Below are positions 19,234 through 28,861 of a DNA stretch of 64,000 nucleotides, piece by piece. The DNA lies in assembly GCF_000971985.1 (NCBI RefSeq), contig NZ_LAQQ01000002.1, positions 310,001-374,000 on the forward strand. Direction: 5' to 3'. Each line of letters starts with the position of its first letter. Position 1 is the first letter of the stretch. The stretch comes from Paenibacillus dauci (lineage in GTDB: Bacteria; Bacillota; Bacilli; Paenibacillales; Paenibacillaceae). The position numbers and the translations under genes are program-made. The notes beneath the pieces are model-generated. The model was not told the DNA's origin, did not search any database, and saw only the letters and a program-made list of their open reading frames with translations.

Positions 19234-20484
19234 TTATTGGAAGGAGTAGTGTAGTGCCTTTTGGAGCACCGGATCCATTCCCTGCTGCATGTCGTTAATA
19301 GTATAGGATACCGGAATGTCCGGCTTCAAAACAGAATAGGGGGCGCGGTGGAACTCCTGAGTACAGTAATAGATGACCATCTTGCTCTCCGGAAGAGTGA
19401 ATGGCAAAATATCACCTGGTGCATTGGGATCGCCCATCGCAGGTTCGCCAATGATAACCGCATGCAATTCTTTACGCAGCGTCACTGCGTGAAACATGGC
19501 AGAAGAAGCTGTCTGCCGATCTACCAGTACAATTATGCGCTGCCTGATTTTCGGTGAGCTTTTTAGAATATCGAACAGAGGAAGCAGTACATTCTCATCT
19601 CCACCTGAATTTCCTCTCAGATCGATAATAAACTTATGTATATTCAGATTATGAATGCTGTCCTGCACATCCATTATTAACCGAGCAGCTGGATAAGCGG
19701 GATCATCAGCGCAGGTGTTGTAATCTAGATAAAATGTATGTTCGTTGTCTAGGGAAGCCCAGCTGTAATTGAGCTTTGCTGCAGAAGATACGGAAGATGG
19801 CTTATGGTTTGCTACCTGTAGTGCATTGCTCATATCGGTTATGGGTATGGGAGCAACGGTTAGATGAATGATAGTACCTTGTTTATCCAAAAAGGCAAGA
19901 GGCACTTTCTGTTTGTTTGGAATGATCTGCAGTCCATGTAGAATGTCCGGCAACAGGATGTAGGAAGGAATCAATCCCCTCAAATCCTGTTCGTGATCAT
20001 GAGGGATAATGGTACGAAGCTGACGGATGATCTGGGCAGTCGGTCGGCTATTAATTGCAGTGAGTTCCGCATATAGAACCTGCTTATATTCAGACAAAGT
20101 GGCAACTACGTATAATTTGTTATCCTGTAAATAAAGACGAAACGGCATTATGGTCGTCGGGGATGGGCTAAATGCGATGGAATTATGTAGCTGTCCTGCA
20201 TGGGTCAGGGCTTGCAGAATTCCTATTTGTACCTGATCATCATCGGGATAATAAGAGAATAAATGCCGATCTACATCGTTTAATTGCTGTATAAACCGAT
20301 TCGCTCGTTCGTGATCCTGGCTCAGTTGGATATCCTGATGAATATACTGCTGCTCCAGCGCAGATAGATCAGATTCCCACTGCTGCTGCCAGTATCGATA
20401 ATGTACATATATACAGATCAACAGTAGAAAGAGAATAAGAAAGGTTCCTTTTACAACTACTTTTCTGAGAACAAGAAATGTCAT
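19234..20484 (-). CDS. membrane-anchored S41-family peptidase-like protein
   Basis: 416 residues. A single N-terminal hydrophobic helix (about 8-27) anchors an outward-facing protein with a helical region and then a tail-specific-protease-like domain. The S41 core is recognisable: KFIIDLRGNSGGDENVLLPL, IIVLVDRQTASSAMFHAV, where the Ser after TAS is the expected nucleophile, and VIIGEPAMGDPN. I do not see a PDZ domain or a clear catalytic Lys, so it may be a divergent or non-proteolytic member. GGAGGT precedes ATG 20484. Confidence 0.75.
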   Translation of the reverse strand: MTFLVLRKVVVKGTFLILFLLLICIYVHYRYWQQQWESDLSALEQQYIHQDIQLSQDHERANRFIQQLNDVDRHLFSYYPDDDQVQIGILQALTHAGQLHNSIAFSPSPTTIMPFRLYLQDNKLYVVATLSEYKQVLYAELTAINSRPTAQIIRQLRTIIPHDHEQDLRGLIPSYILLPDILHGLQIIPNKQKVPLAFLDKQGTIIHLTVAPIPITDMSNALQVANHKPSSVSSAAKLNYSWASLDNEHTFYLDYNTCADDPAYPAARLIMDVQDSIHNLNIHKFIIDLRGNSGGDENVLLPLFDILKSSPKIRQRIIVLVDRQTASSAMFHAVTLRKELHAVIIGEPAMGDPNAPGDILPFTLPESKMVIYYCTQEFHRAPYSVLKPDIPVSYTINDMQQGMDPVLQKALHYSFQ

Positions 20485-20796
20485 GGTTAACCTCCATGAT
20501 AAAATTGGTATACAAACATGTGCGATTAGCCAATGTGGAATAGGTCGCTTCCCTGCTTACGATATTACGCGTAAAATTATGTACTATCTGTATAAACATT
20601 TGGTGTAAATATCATGGATCAATTGCGACTGGCTGTGGATGTATGCTATAAATGATGTAGTTCCGACCAGGAACCAAGCGTACACGAATATATTCACATA
20701 AGGCTATGCCATATGATATGAATACAGGCACACCGTAGCGTAGAGTGATACATACGGGCGCACGATTATTTGAGAAAAAGGAGCTGTCATCTGCAC
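20485..20796. other. divergent intergenic region
   Basis: About 310 bp between the S41 gene and dapH. Besides the putative dapH promoter I see no repeats or structured RNA. No lysine riboswitch is evident. Confidence 0.5.
20623..20652 (+). promoter_or_regulatory. possible dapH promoter
   Basis: TTGCGA (20623-20628) and TATAAA (20647-20652) with an 18-bp spacer, about 145 bp upstream of the dapH start. Weak hexamers, tentative. Confidence 0.35.
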
Positions 20797-21510
20797 ATGT
20801 CTACCGAGATGAACACGCACGAAATTATTAACCTGATCAAAACAAGCAAAAAGAAAACACCAGTCAAAGTATACCTCAAAGGCCAGCTGGACGGTCTGAC
20901 TTTCCCAGAGGGCGTGCAGACATTCATCACCGGCAACACCGGTGTTATTTTTGGCGACTGGGCGGATATCCAGGGCGTACTGACCGAGAACAGCGCACAG
21001 ATCGAAGATCATGTGATCGAGAGCGATCGTCGTAATTCCGCGATTCCGCTGCTGGACATGAAGAACATCAATGCGCGTATCGAGCCGGGCGCATTTATCC
21101 GTGAAATGGTATCCATTGGCGACAATGCGGTTATCATGATGGGCGCAGTCATCAACATCGGTGTAGTTATCGGTGAAGGTACAATGATCGATATGGGCGC
21201 TGTTCTGGGTGGACGCGTTCAAGTCGGTAAAATGTGTCACATCGGTGCAGGTTCCGTCCTGGCGGGCGTTATCGAGCCACCTAGTGCGCAGCCGGTTGTC
21301 GTAGAAGACGATGTACTGATCGGTGCCAATGTAGTTGTTCTGGAAGGCGTACGTATCGGTGAAGGCGCTGTTGTAGCAGCTGGAGCTGTTGTAACCCAAG
21401 ACGTACCTGCATTCTCCGTAGTCGCAGGCACACCTGCACGCGTGATCAAACAGGTCGACGACAAAACGAAATCCAAAACAGAGATTCTGCAGGATCTGCG
21501 TACCCTGTAA
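20797..21510 (+). CDS. dapH: tetrahydrodipicolinate N-acetyltransferase
   Basis: Acetylates 2,3,4,5-tetrahydrodipicolinate with acetyl-CoA, opening the acetyl branch of diaminopimelate/lysine synthesis. About 237 residues. The C-terminal half is a left-handed beta-helix of hexapeptide repeats ([16 protein letters not shown] onwards). Family-specific blocks are [27 protein letters not shown] and [19 protein letters not shown] is at 20778-20783; ATG 20797 fits better than the upstream TTG at 20770, and ATG 20809 remains possible. The deacetylase and aminotransferase of the same branch lie at 23481 and 31532. Confidence 0.95.
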   Translation: MSTEMNTHEIINLIKTSKKKTPVKVYLKGQLDGLTFPEGVQTFITGNTGVIFGDWADIQGVLTENSAQIEDHVIESDRRNSAIPLLDMKNINARIEPGAFIREMVSIGDNAVIMMGAVINIGVVIGEGTMIDMGAVLGGRVQVGKMCHIGAGSVLAGVIEPPSAQPVVVEDDVLIGANVVVLEGVRIGEGAVVAAGAVVTQDVPAFSVVAGTPARVIKQVDDKTKSKTEILQDLRTL

Positions 21511-21577
21511 TTGGATATATGACAGAGGAAGCGTCAGACAAGCATCACCAAATGGTCTGATGACCCTTGCACCAAAG

Positions 21578-21602
21578 GCCCGGCATCTGCCGGGCTTTTT
21601 TG
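21578..21602 (+). terminator. terminator after dapH
   Basis: GCCCGGCA pairs with TGCCGGGC around a two-base centre, followed by a T run. Confidence 0.9.
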
Positions 21603-21632
21603 TTGAATATTATAGGTATACGGGCATTATCT

Positions 21633-22373
21633 TCATAGTGTCTGACCATTATCAATCGTGAAAATCTGGCCGGTGACCGATTCCTGTGTCAACTGGAACA
21701 GGATCGCGTCTGCAATATCTTCAGGAGTGGAAATGCGCTGGAGCGGTAGATGGCCTGCCAGCTGATGCATTTTGTCTTCGTTGCCTGCCCACCACCGGGT
21801 AGCGACGGCACCGGGGGCAATACTGTTGACCCGGATCGTCGGAGCCAGAGCAATAGCCAGTGACCGGGTCATGGTATGAATTGCTGACTTGGTGGCTGCA
21901 TAAGGGATCGAAGAGCCGATACCCGTCGTTCCAGCCACGCTGCCCATATTGATAATAACGCCGGAGCCCTGCTTTTTCATATAGGGAACAACGGCCTGGA
22001 TACAGTGAAACATTCCTTTTACATTCACATTGAAAAGAGAATCCCATACGTCATCGGTTACTGCATCCAGATCGTTCATGGGGATCTGGGCGGTAATGCT
22101 CGCATTATTGATGAGCGCATCCACTGTCCCGAATGTGGATGCTGTATAGTGTACCAGCGCATCGACTTCCTCAGCTATAGCGACATTGGCTTTGCAGGCT
22201 GCTGCGGTTCCGCCGAAGCGGCTGATTTCCTCTACAACTTGCATAGCTTCCTGTTCTGATCGGCTGTAGTTAATGACGACTTTGGCCTGCTGGGCGGCCA
22301 GCTTCAGAGCGACGGCTTTTCCAATCCCGGTACCGCCGCCTGTGATAATGACGACTTTATGTTGTAGCTGCAT
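21633..22373 (-). CDS. short-chain dehydrogenase/reductase (FabG-like)
   Basis: 246 residues, a classical SDR: cofactor motif TGGGTGIGKAVA, NNAS motif LINNASIT, catalytic Ser in NMGSVAGT and the YAATK catalytic pair, and a C-terminal TGQIFTIDNGQTL. The substrate is unknown. The start is placed at ATG 22373. AAGGAGG directly abuts the earlier ATG at 22382 but is nine bases from 22373. It is divergent from a LysR regulator, a common arrangement for a regulated target. Confidence 0.88.
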   Translation of the reverse strand: MQLQHKVVIITGGGTGIGKAVALKLAAQQAKVVINYSRSEQEAMQVVEEISRFGGTAAACKANVAIAEEVDALVHYTASTFGTVDALINNASITAQIPMNDLDAVTDDVWDSLFNVNVKGMFHCIQAVVPYMKKQGSGVIINMGSVAGTTGIGSSIPYAATKSAIHTMTRSLAIALAPTIRVNSIAPGAVATRWWAGNEDKMHQLAGHLPLQRISTPEDIADAILFQLTQESVTGQIFTIDNGQTL

Positions 22374-22496
22374 TTTGTTCATCCTCCTTCGGGTATATGC
22401 CACCTCTTTATTATATTTTTGGCCAGCTACGGCGTATAATACAGAATAATGAAGGTGGTATCATTTGAAATGATATCTGTGAAGGAGAGATTGTCT

Positions 22497-23354
22497 GTGG
22501 AAAGTCACGATTTGCGGATCTTCAAACAGGTGGCTGACTTGCAATCGGTCTCCAAAGCTGCCGAAAAGCTGGGCTATGTGCAGCCCAATGTCAGCCAGCG
22601 CATTAAAAGCCTGGAAGATGAGCTGGGCGTTCGCTTGTTCCTGCGCAATAACAGAGGCGTTACCTTAACGGAACAGGGCGTTATTTTGTTGGATTATGCC
22701 AATCGGATTGTAGAGCTGATGGACGAGGTCACCTTGGTGCTGCAACAAGAGGAAAGCAGGGAATGTCTGACCATTGGTGCTCCCCAGACCGTATCTGCCG
22801 TCAAGATTCCGCAGCTGTTCGCGTCATTCCTCCAAGACGTCCGTCATATGGATGTGAAGCTCAAAACGAACGATAAGCAGCATCTGCTATCCATGCTATC
22901 CTATGGGGAGCTGGACGGGGCTTTTGTACAGGGCGAATATAGTGCGTCACAGTTTGATACGGTGCATAGTTATTGGGAAGAGGTAGTACTGATCTCGCCT
23001 CATCCCGGCAAAGATGATTCCAGCCATGATCCCGTCCTGATCGTCAATGGGGACAAAAACTGTATCTACCGCAATAAAACACTGGAATATGCCAGAGTCC
23101 ATCATCCGGAGCATCCGGTTATAATGGAATTTGATTCGCTGGAATCTATTCTGCAGGCCGTTCATGACGGAATGGGAATGAGCATCGTACCGACATCTGC
23201 GGTTCACGGTCGAGAGGCTTTATCTACTGTGCAACATAAGCGGTTGTCCGAACGGATCAGGATCGATTTTATTATCAGGCATACGAAGAAACAGCCGCCA
23301 GGTCTGCGAAAGTTTATTCGATTTTTGCAAAATCAGCCATCCGAATCTGTCTAA
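22497..23354 (+). CDS. LysR-family transcriptional regulator
   Basis: 285 residues from GTG 22497, six to seven bases after GAAGGAGAGA; the open frame extends to 22449. The N-terminal winged helix is LRIFKQVADLQSVSKAAEKL, then QPNVSQRIKSLEDELGVRLF, followed by a linker helix and a periplasmic-binding-like effector domain (about 90-285). It likely binds the intergenic region shared with the divergent SDR gene, where TATAAT occurs at 22435. The effector is unknown. Confidence 0.88.
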   Translation: MESHDLRIFKQVADLQSVSKAAEKLGYVQPNVSQRIKSLEDELGVRLFLRNNRGVTLTEQGVILLDYANRIVELMDEVTLVLQQEESRECLTIGAPQTVSAVKIPQLFASFLQDVRHMDVKLKTNDKQHLLSMLSYGELDGAFVQGEYSASQFDTVHSYWEEVVLISPHPGKDDSSHDPVLIVNGDKNCIYRNKTLEYARVHHPEHPVIMEFDSLESILQAVHDGMGMSIVPTSAVHGREALSTVQHKRLSERIRIDFIIRHTKKQPPGLRKFIRFLQNQPSESV

Positions 23355-23480
23355 AATCAGTCATTCATTCGTAACGATATACTGGAAACAGATCGAGTAT
23401 TCCGGTAGTCTTTTCAATATACAATGATTATGTCTTCCGACTTTTAACATATCCTTAACTATGGGCAAGGAGCGAAATCT

Positions 23481-24638
23481 ATGACTACACCAACACTTAT
23501 TAATATCCGCCGTGATCTGCACCGGATTCCCGAACCGGGATTCCAGGAGTTCAAAACCCAGCAATACCTGCTGGATTATATCGCCCAATTGCCGCAGGAG
23601 CATCTGGAAATACGTACCTGGAAAACAGGGATTCTGGTCTATGTGCACGGGACAGCACCGAAGCGCCGGTTTGGCTATCGTGCCGATATGGACGGACTGC
23701 CGATTGTGGAAGAGACCGGATATGATTTTCAAAGTGAGCACCCCGGCTATATGCATGCCTGCGGGCACGATCTGCATATGACGATCGGGTTGGGAATACT
23801 GACGCATTTCGCCCGGCAGCGGATGCAGGATGATCTGGTGATGATTTTCCAACCGGCTGAAGAAGGACCGGGTGGAGCAAAGCCGCTGCTGGAGAGCGAC
23901 GAACTGGCGGACTGGATGCCGGAGCAGATCGTCGGACTGCATGTGGCGCCGGAGTATCCGGTAGGCACTATTGCGACAAGACAGGGTATTCTGTTCGCCA
24001 ATACGTCGGAGCTGTTCATTGATCTGATCGGAATGGGAGGACATGCTGCCTATCCGCATCGTGCCAATGATATGGTAGTTGCCGGCTGTCAGCTGGTGGG
24101 TCAGCTGCAAAGTATTGTCGCTCGCAATGTGAATCCACTGGATTCTGCAGTTGTGACCATTGGTAAAGTCGAAGGCGGAACCAAGCAGAATATTATCGCT
24201 GAACGTGCACGTCTGGAAGGCACGATCCGCACGCTGTCAGCCGAGACGATGGTACTGGTGAAGTCGCGCATTCAGGCACTGGTGCGAGGGATCGAAGCCG
24301 GATTCGAGTGCCGGGCAGAGATTGATTGGGGCTCCAACTATATGCAGGTATATAATGAAGAAAAGCTGACTGCCGAGTTTATGCAGTGGCTGTCCGGCCG
24401 TTCGGATGTACAGCTGGTCGAGTGTACGGAAGCGATGACGGGAGAGGACTTTGGTTATTTGCTGGAGCGGATTCCGGGCTTCATGTTCTGGCTGGGTGTG
24501 GATACACCGTATGGCCTGCATCATGCCAAGCTGGAACCTAGTGAGGACGCGATAGAGGTGGCAGTTCGTACCGTGACGGATTATTTCGAGTGGAAATCAG
24601 GAACAACTGCAGAGCAGGACGGACTACATCACGTATAG
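23481..24638 (+). CDS. N-acetyldiaminopimelate deacetylase (M20 family)
   Basis: 385 residues. Metal-dependent amidohydrolase expected to release acetate from N-acetyl-LL-diaminopimelate. M20D motifs: [56 protein letters not shown], and [10 protein letters not shown] in the dimerisation domain. These resemble Bacillus YkuR more than generic hippurate hydrolases. The presence of dapH nearby and patA at 31.5 kb supports the assignment, though specificity within M20D is hard to read. GGCAAGGAGCG precedes the ATG. Confidence 0.85.
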   Translation: MTTPTLINIRRDLHRIPEPGFQEFKTQQYLLDYIAQLPQEHLEIRTWKTGILVYVHGTAPKRRFGYRADMDGLPIVEETGYDFQSEHPGYMHACGHDLHMTIGLGILTHFARQRMQDDLVMIFQPAEEGPGGAKPLLESDELADWMPEQIVGLHVAPEYPVGTIATRQGILFANTSELFIDLIGMGGHAAYPHRANDMVVAGCQLVGQLQSIVARNVNPLDSAVVTIGKVEGGTKQNIIAERARLEGTIRTLSAETMVLVKSRIQALVRGIEAGFECRAEIDWGSNYMQVYNEEKLTAEFMQWLSGRSDVQLVECTEAMTGEDFGYLLERIPGFMFWLGVDTPYGLHHAKLEPSEDAIEVAVRTVTDYFEWKSGTTAEQDGLHHV

Positions 24639-24674
24639 ATAGCAAGACAGAACGAGCGAAAGGAGGATGTACGT

Positions 24675-25268
24675 ATGGCGAGAACCAAAGCTTTTGACAA
24701 AACGGCGGTGCTGCAGCGGGCGATGAAGACGTTTGGACGGACCGGTTATGAAGGGACGACTTTGCCGGATTTGCTGCAGGAACTGGGCATTGCGCGGCAG
24801 AGTCTGTATGATACGTACGGTACCAAGCGTGATCTGTTTATTATGGCGGTCAAACATTATATGGATGGCAAGACCGAGGATATGGCAGAGCTGCTGGAAC
24901 AGCCCGGTAGTGCGATCGGGCAGCTGGAGTATATTTTCGATGTGATGATCCAGGCGCTGGTCGATCCGGAACTGGCACAGCAGTGCTTTATCATTAGCAG
25001 CGCGGTTGAGCAGGCACCGCAAGACGCAGAGCTGCGGGATTATTTGCAGAGCAATACCGAGCAAATCGAGCAGGGATTGTACCGGCTGCTGCAGCGGGCG
25101 GCAGATGAAGGAGAGCTGTCTGCAGCGTTTGATTTGCAGGAGTTGGCACACTTTCTGGCACATGAGCGGATGGGTCTTATTTTCTCGGCCAAGGCAGGTG
25201 CGAATGAACAGCAGCTGCGCAGCATCACGAAGATTGCATTGTCGGTGTTACGAAGTCATCGTGCCTGA
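24675..25268 (+). CDS. TetR/AcrR-family regulator
   Basis: 197 residues. The N-terminal helix-turn-helix has KAFDKTAVLQRAMKTF, then YEGTTLPDLLQELGIARQSLYDTYGTKRDLF, typical of TetR proteins. The C-terminal helical ligand domain resembles the YxaF/LmrA-like group. AGGAGG precedes the ATG. Possible targets are the gene pair at 25670-27009, whose upstream region carries two GACTAAATAGTC palindromes; this is inference from proximity only. Confidence 0.88.
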   Translation: MARTKAFDKTAVLQRAMKTFGRTGYEGTTLPDLLQELGIARQSLYDTYGTKRDLFIMAVKHYMDGKTEDMAELLEQPGSAIGQLEYIFDVMIQALVDPELAQQCFIISSAVEQAPQDAELRDYLQSNTEQIEQGLYRLLQRAADEGELSAAFDLQELAHFLAHERMGLIFSAKAGANEQQLRSITKIALSVLRSHRA

Positions 25269-25340
25269 GCACTGCAACGATAAGCTCGGGTGAACAAAGC
25301 AACTCATGGATAGCTGAATATCGAATGAGGAGTGATGAAC

Positions 25341-25454
25341 ATGAGCAAAAAAGGTAAAAGAATAGCATGGATCGCAGCGATTTTCGTGATTGTTGTCATC
25401 GTCTGCTGGATGTTTCTGGTATGGTATGTACGGCATATCAGTGGGGCGGCGTAA
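25341..25454 (+). CDS. small single-pass membrane protein
   Basis: 37 residues, MSKKGKRIAW followed by a hydrophobic helix and WYVRHISGAA. GAGGAG is nine bases before ATG 25341. Basic N terminus and one membrane span; no family recognised. It lies 72 bp after the TetR gene and before tandem hairpins, so it may be the last gene of that transcript. Confidence 0.6.
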   Translation: MSKKGKRIAWIAAIFVIVVIVCWMFLVWYVRHISGAA

Positions 25455-25510
25455 TGCTGTGAATTGGATCAGATGTACCGTTGGAGTTTTTGAATAAAGG
25501 TTATCAAAGA

Positions 25511-25581
25511 AGGATCGCCGGTATGATCTGGCGATCCTATATAAAAGAGGCACACCCAAGTATGACAACTTGGGTGTGCCT
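25511..25581 (+). terminator. tandem hairpins / terminator
   Basis: First stem AGGATCGCC/GGCGATCCT (25511-25538). Second stem AGGCACACCCAAG/CTTGGGTGTGCCT (25548-25581), followed by TTTAT. The second may serve both this transcript and the convergent genes. Confidence 0.75.
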
Positions 25582-25669
25582 TTATCTGTTGTTATATGAA
25601 TTATATATTTAGGTATAATCAGATGTTCACTGTTCGCTACAAGAAAATATTCGTGCCCTATTATCGGAT

Positions 25670-26533
25670 TCAGCTGGTAACGGGTGCGTACCATTGCAGA
25701 TTGTCGCGGATAAAGGCTTCCAGTGAACGTGGAGCCTGGCCGGTAATACGCAGCACCGTATCTGTCACCTGATCTTCGATGCCTTCGGTACGAATACGTG
25801 TATCCAGTCCGGCAAAAAAGCGTGCATAATCTGGCTGCATCCCGGCAGTCAGCAGCAGGTCGTACAATTGTTCTTCGCCCACATGATGATGCTGCACATC
25901 CAGTCCAGACAGATGACTAATGATAGCGGCAGCTTCTCCATAGCTGAGAGACTCCGGTCCGGTGATGATATGATCGGTATTATGCGGCTGCTCATCGGTC
26001 AGTGCATGGACAGCCACACGGGCAATATCCTCGGCATCGACAAATCCCAGCTTGCCATCACCGGTCGCTGTGGTAATACCTGCGCCGGCACGGATCGCAT
26101 AGCCATGTGCAGCTTCGGTAAAGTTCTGCATAAAGTAGGATGGGCGCAGAATTGCCCATTCCGGCGCATGCTGCATAATATACTGCTGCACTGTTCCGAA
26201 GACAGGTCCATCCGCTTCAATCGAAGCACTGGACAGCATGACCAAGCGCTGTGTTCCGGCAGCCAGTGCCTGTTCGATAAAAGGAATCATGACCTTCTCG
26301 GGATGCATGTCCATGATAGGAGCGACCAGATAGATCGTGTTCATTCCTTCGACGGCAGCAGCGAATGTCTCTGGACGGTACCAGTCGAATTCCACTTCAG
26401 GGATCGCCTGCTGACCAGAACGTGGGGAGCGCATCGCTTTGCGTACAGTGTAGCCTTGGGCAGTCAGTAGTTCGGCGATACGGGTCGATGTTTTGCCGCT
26501 GCCGGCAGTGAGAAGAAGTTGTGGATTGTTCAT
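25670..26533 (-). CDS. NmrA-like NAD(P)-binding protein
   Basis: 287 residues, atypical SDR of the NmrA/ergot-alkaloid-synthesis type: LLTAGSGKTSTRIAELL in place of a standard GxxGxxG, then TIYLVAPIMD, LVMLSSASIEADG and AILRPSYFMQNF. Function is probably quinone or redox-linked and is unknown here. Its ATG is two bases after the stop of the upstream NTF2-like gene, with AGGAGG inside that gene's end, so they form a translationally linked pair. Confidence 0.85.
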   Translation of the reverse strand: MNNPQLLLTAGSGKTSTRIAELLTAQGYTVRKAMRSPRSGQQAIPEVEFDWYRPETFAAAVEGMNTIYLVAPIMDMHPEKVMIPFIEQALAAGTQRLVMLSSASIEADGPVFGTVQQYIMQHAPEWAILRPSYFMQNFTEAAHGYAIRAGAGITTATGDGKLGFVDAEDIARVAVHALTDEQPHNTDHIITGPESLSYGEAAAIISHLSGLDVQHHHVGEEQLYDLLLTAGMQPDYARFFAGLDTRIRTEGIEDQVTDTVLRITGQAPRSLEAFIRDNLQWYAPVTS

Positions 26534-26535
26534 AA

Positions 26536-27009
26536 TTAGACCTCCTGTGTAGGTGCATCCGGAGTGACAGCCCGTGCTACAGCGAGTGGGTTCCAGTAAT
26601 CCAGATAACGCGAGATTTTACCATTTTTCACTTCGATCAGGGAGATATAGTCCTGTGCATAGACCTTGCCTGTCTCCAGCAAGATGCTTGTCCCCTGGAA
26701 CTGGGCGATAAAGATATCCGGGTTCAGCGTTTGGTGAATTACCGGTGTACTGAAATGATTCATGCGGATCATTCCATCAAACTGTTCCATATGCTGGGCG
26801 AGAGCCTGTTTACCCTCCAGCAACTTGTTGTAACCTTCATCTGCATAAGGGAACTCAAAGCGGATTTGCTCGTCGAACAAGTCCAGCCAGCTCTGCATAT
26901 CCTTATCCAGCAGCAGGGAACCAAACTGGTTGATTAGATGTAGCGCCTGTTCTGCACGTTCGTTCAATACATCAATAGTAGAAGAGGAAGAAACGGATGG
27001 GTTGGTCAT
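26536..27009 (-). CDS. NTF2/SnoaL-like protein
   Basis: 157 residues with the cone-shaped NTF2-like fold pattern: a long helix (ALHLINQFGSLLLDKDMQSW), FDEQIRFEFPYADEG, and C-terminal strands including KISRYLDYWNPLAVARA. Such proteins are ketosteroid-isomerase-like hydratases, isomerases or binding proteins. First gene of the pair with the NmrA-like protein. Two palindromic operators lie about 105-140 bp upstream. Confidence 0.8.
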   Translation of the reverse strand: MTNPSVSSSSTIDVLNERAEQALHLINQFGSLLLDKDMQSWLDLFDEQIRFEFPYADEGYNKLLEGKQALAQHMEQFDGMIRMNHFSTPVIHQTLNPDIFIAQFQGTSILLETGKVYAQDYISLIEVKNGKISRYLDYWNPLAVARAVTPDAPTQEV

Positions 27010-27112
27010 AATAAATGCCTCGCTTTCAAATGAGTAGTAGGATTATATTTGTCCTGACAGAAGCAATGAAGCGGCTTTGTCAAAGGCTTGTAAGACCACT
27101 ATACCTATTCCG

Positions 27113-27147
27113 GACTAAATAGTCAATAATATTCGGACTAAATAGTC
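27113..27147. promoter_or_regulatory. paired GACTAAATAGTC operator
   Basis: Two exact copies of the near-perfect palindrome GACTAAATAGTC at 27113-27124 and 27136-27147, 23 bp apart and both preceded by CG. They are positioned to control the NTF2/NmrA operon that starts at 27009. The arrangement suggests a dimeric repressor such as the TetR protein at 24675 or a MarR/HxlR-type regulator elsewhere. Confidence 0.7.
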
Positions 27148-27495
27148 AAAAATAATTTGAGGTGATTATTGTCTGGGTAAAGTAGGGCTTGCAAAGAGGA
27201 TGAGCATAGCGAATAAACGCGCAAAGCTGACTTGGCAGCTTCATATTCATAAATGTGTATGTATTTTCATGTAACAACCCGCTTTTTAACGGTAATCAGG
27301 TGCAGAAATGAATAGTCAAAGTATCGTAAAAAAGCTTTGACTTGCTTGTCTCCAGTGGCTTACAATACTCATTTGTCGGGTAAGAATGGTTAGATACCCG
27401 GATCGAGCGGCAGAATCGTCTTTCCGGATGGATTCGGCATGAGCAAATTCCTATACCGGTTCAATAGATACGGATGATTAAAGGAGCATGGAAGC
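27148..27495. other. remainder of gene-free stretch
   Basis: About 350 bp up to the YitT gene. It contains a weak GCTTTTTTACGATACTTTGAC inverted context near 27330 on the minus strand, and no clear promoter. No ORF with a ribosome binding site is visible. Confidence 0.4.
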
Positions 27496-28338
27496 ATGAG
27501 CATAAAAAAACGCATTTATGATATGGTACTGATCACGATAGGCGCTTTTCTGTTTGCACTGGCGGTCAATCTGTTCATCATCCCGAACAATCTGGGTGAA
27601 GGCGGCGTGACCGGGGTTACGATTATCATCTATTATTTGCTCCAATGGTCTCCCGGATTGGTCAATCTGGTGATCAATTCATTTCTGATTCTGATCGGTT
27701 ACAAATTTCTGGATAAAACGAGTATTATCTATACGATTATCGCGGTAGCGCTGAACTCGCTGTTCCTGCATCTGACCGAAGGCTGGCATATTGAATCCAA
27801 TGAGATTGTAGTCAATGCGGTCTTTGCCGGTGTGCTGGTCGGGGTGGGAATCGGACTGATTATCCGTGCAGGCGGCACAACGGCAGGTACAGCGATTCTG
27901 GCACGAATTACACATAAATACCTAGACTGGAATATCAGCTACGGCTTGCTCTTTTTTGACCTGATCGTGGCATTCTCGTCCCTGTTCATTATCGGAGCAG
28001 AGCGGCTGATGCTGACAATCATCGCGCTGTATATCGGTACCAAAGTCATGGACTTTATTATCGAGGGTCTGAATCCGAAAAAGGCAGTCATGATCATCTC
28101 CTCCCATCAGGAAGCAATCGCGGAGAAGGTCATTACCGTCATGGATCGCGGGGTGACTGTATTATCCGGTCATGGATACTACACCAAGAATCCGAAGGAA
28201 GTACTGTATATTGTAATTAGCAAACAGGAAGTATCCGTCCTGAAAAAGATCGTACGCACCGAAGATCCGAATGCATTTATTACGATTCATGATGTGCGCG
28301 ATGTATTTGGTGAAGGGTTCCTGGAACTATCCAAGTAA
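27496..28338 (+). CDS. YitT-family membrane protein
   Basis: 280 residues. Five hydrophobic helices in the first 190 residues (DUF161/YitT membrane domain, with FIIPNNLGEGGVTGVTI and IRAGGTTAGTAILARI). A cytoplasmic C-terminal DUF2179 domain follows (ITVMDRGVTVLSGHGYYTKNPKEVLYIVISKQE). The role is unknown, though the family is common in Bacilli. AAAGGAG lies upstream. Confidence 0.9.
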   Translation: MSIKKRIYDMVLITIGAFLFALAVNLFIIPNNLGEGGVTGVTIIIYYLLQWSPGLVNLVINSFLILIGYKFLDKTSIIYTIIAVALNSLFLHLTEGWHIESNEIVVNAVFAGVLVGVGIGLIIRAGGTTAGTAILARITHKYLDWNISYGLLFFDLIVAFSSLFIIGAERLMLTIIALYIGTKVMDFIIEGLNPKKAVMIISSHQEAIAEKVITVMDRGVTVLSGHGYYTKNPKEVLYIVISKQEVSVLKKIVRTEDPNAFITIHDVRDVFGEGFLELSK

Positions 28339-28371
28339 GATCTATGCTCCTTTTAAATAAATAGAAACACA

Positions 28372-28431
28372 GCCAAAAGCCACGCTGTCTCCTCCGGGAA
28401 TACCCGTACAGGAGAAGGCGTGGCTTTTGGC
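28372..28431 (+). terminator. long hairpin terminator
   Basis: GCCAAAAGCCACGC and GCGTGGCTTTTGGC pair perfectly over 14 bp, with TCTCC/GGAGA pairing inside. It is bidirectional in form and lies between the convergent YitT and coat-like genes. Confidence 0.75.
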
Positions 28432-28530
28432 ATGGAAGACAATGTGCTGTCCGTGTGCCTGCGCATTCAGATACGCAGTGCACTACAGAGGCAGATCATG
28501 AAGCTTCCGATCGATTCAGCCGTTCAAGGC

Positions 28531-28848
28531 TCAGGACTTGCTTTTGGCGAGTTCCAGCGCCATATCGGCTTTTTGCAGATCGTGTTCTACCTGCTCGTCG
28601 ATATTGTATGCATGGTACATTTCATTTTCGATCATATAGTTAGCGATTTTCTCATGCAGATCGATCGCTTTTTGCATTTGGGCTTTGAGTGTACGGCGTA
28701 CACCTGGTGTAGCTGTCTCGGTCAGCGCTACCGCATAGTTACGGACACCTGCTTTGGCAGACATCAGCAGATCGGTGGCAATTGCCAGATCATCGAGTGG
28801 TGCTGTTGCATTAACGAGCATTTCTTTGGTCATACTGTTGGAAGCCAT
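28531..28848 (-). CDS. CotF-like spore coat protein
   Basis: 105 residues from ATG 28848, with AAGGAGG six bases upstream; the open frame runs to 28923 but has no site there. The sequence is helical, with LDDLAIATDLLMSAKAGVRNYAVAL and ANYMIENEMYHAYNIDEQ, which resembles CotF-family spore coat proteins. It probably assembles on the spore surface in the mother cell. It follows another small helical gene in the same direction. Confidence 0.75.
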   Translation of the reverse strand: MASNSMTKEMLVNATAPLDDLAIATDLLMSAKAGVRNYAVALTETATPGVRRTLKAQMQKAIDLHEKIANYMIENEMYHAYNIDEQVEHDLQKADMALELAKSKS

Positions 28849-28861
28849 AATGAATTCCTCC

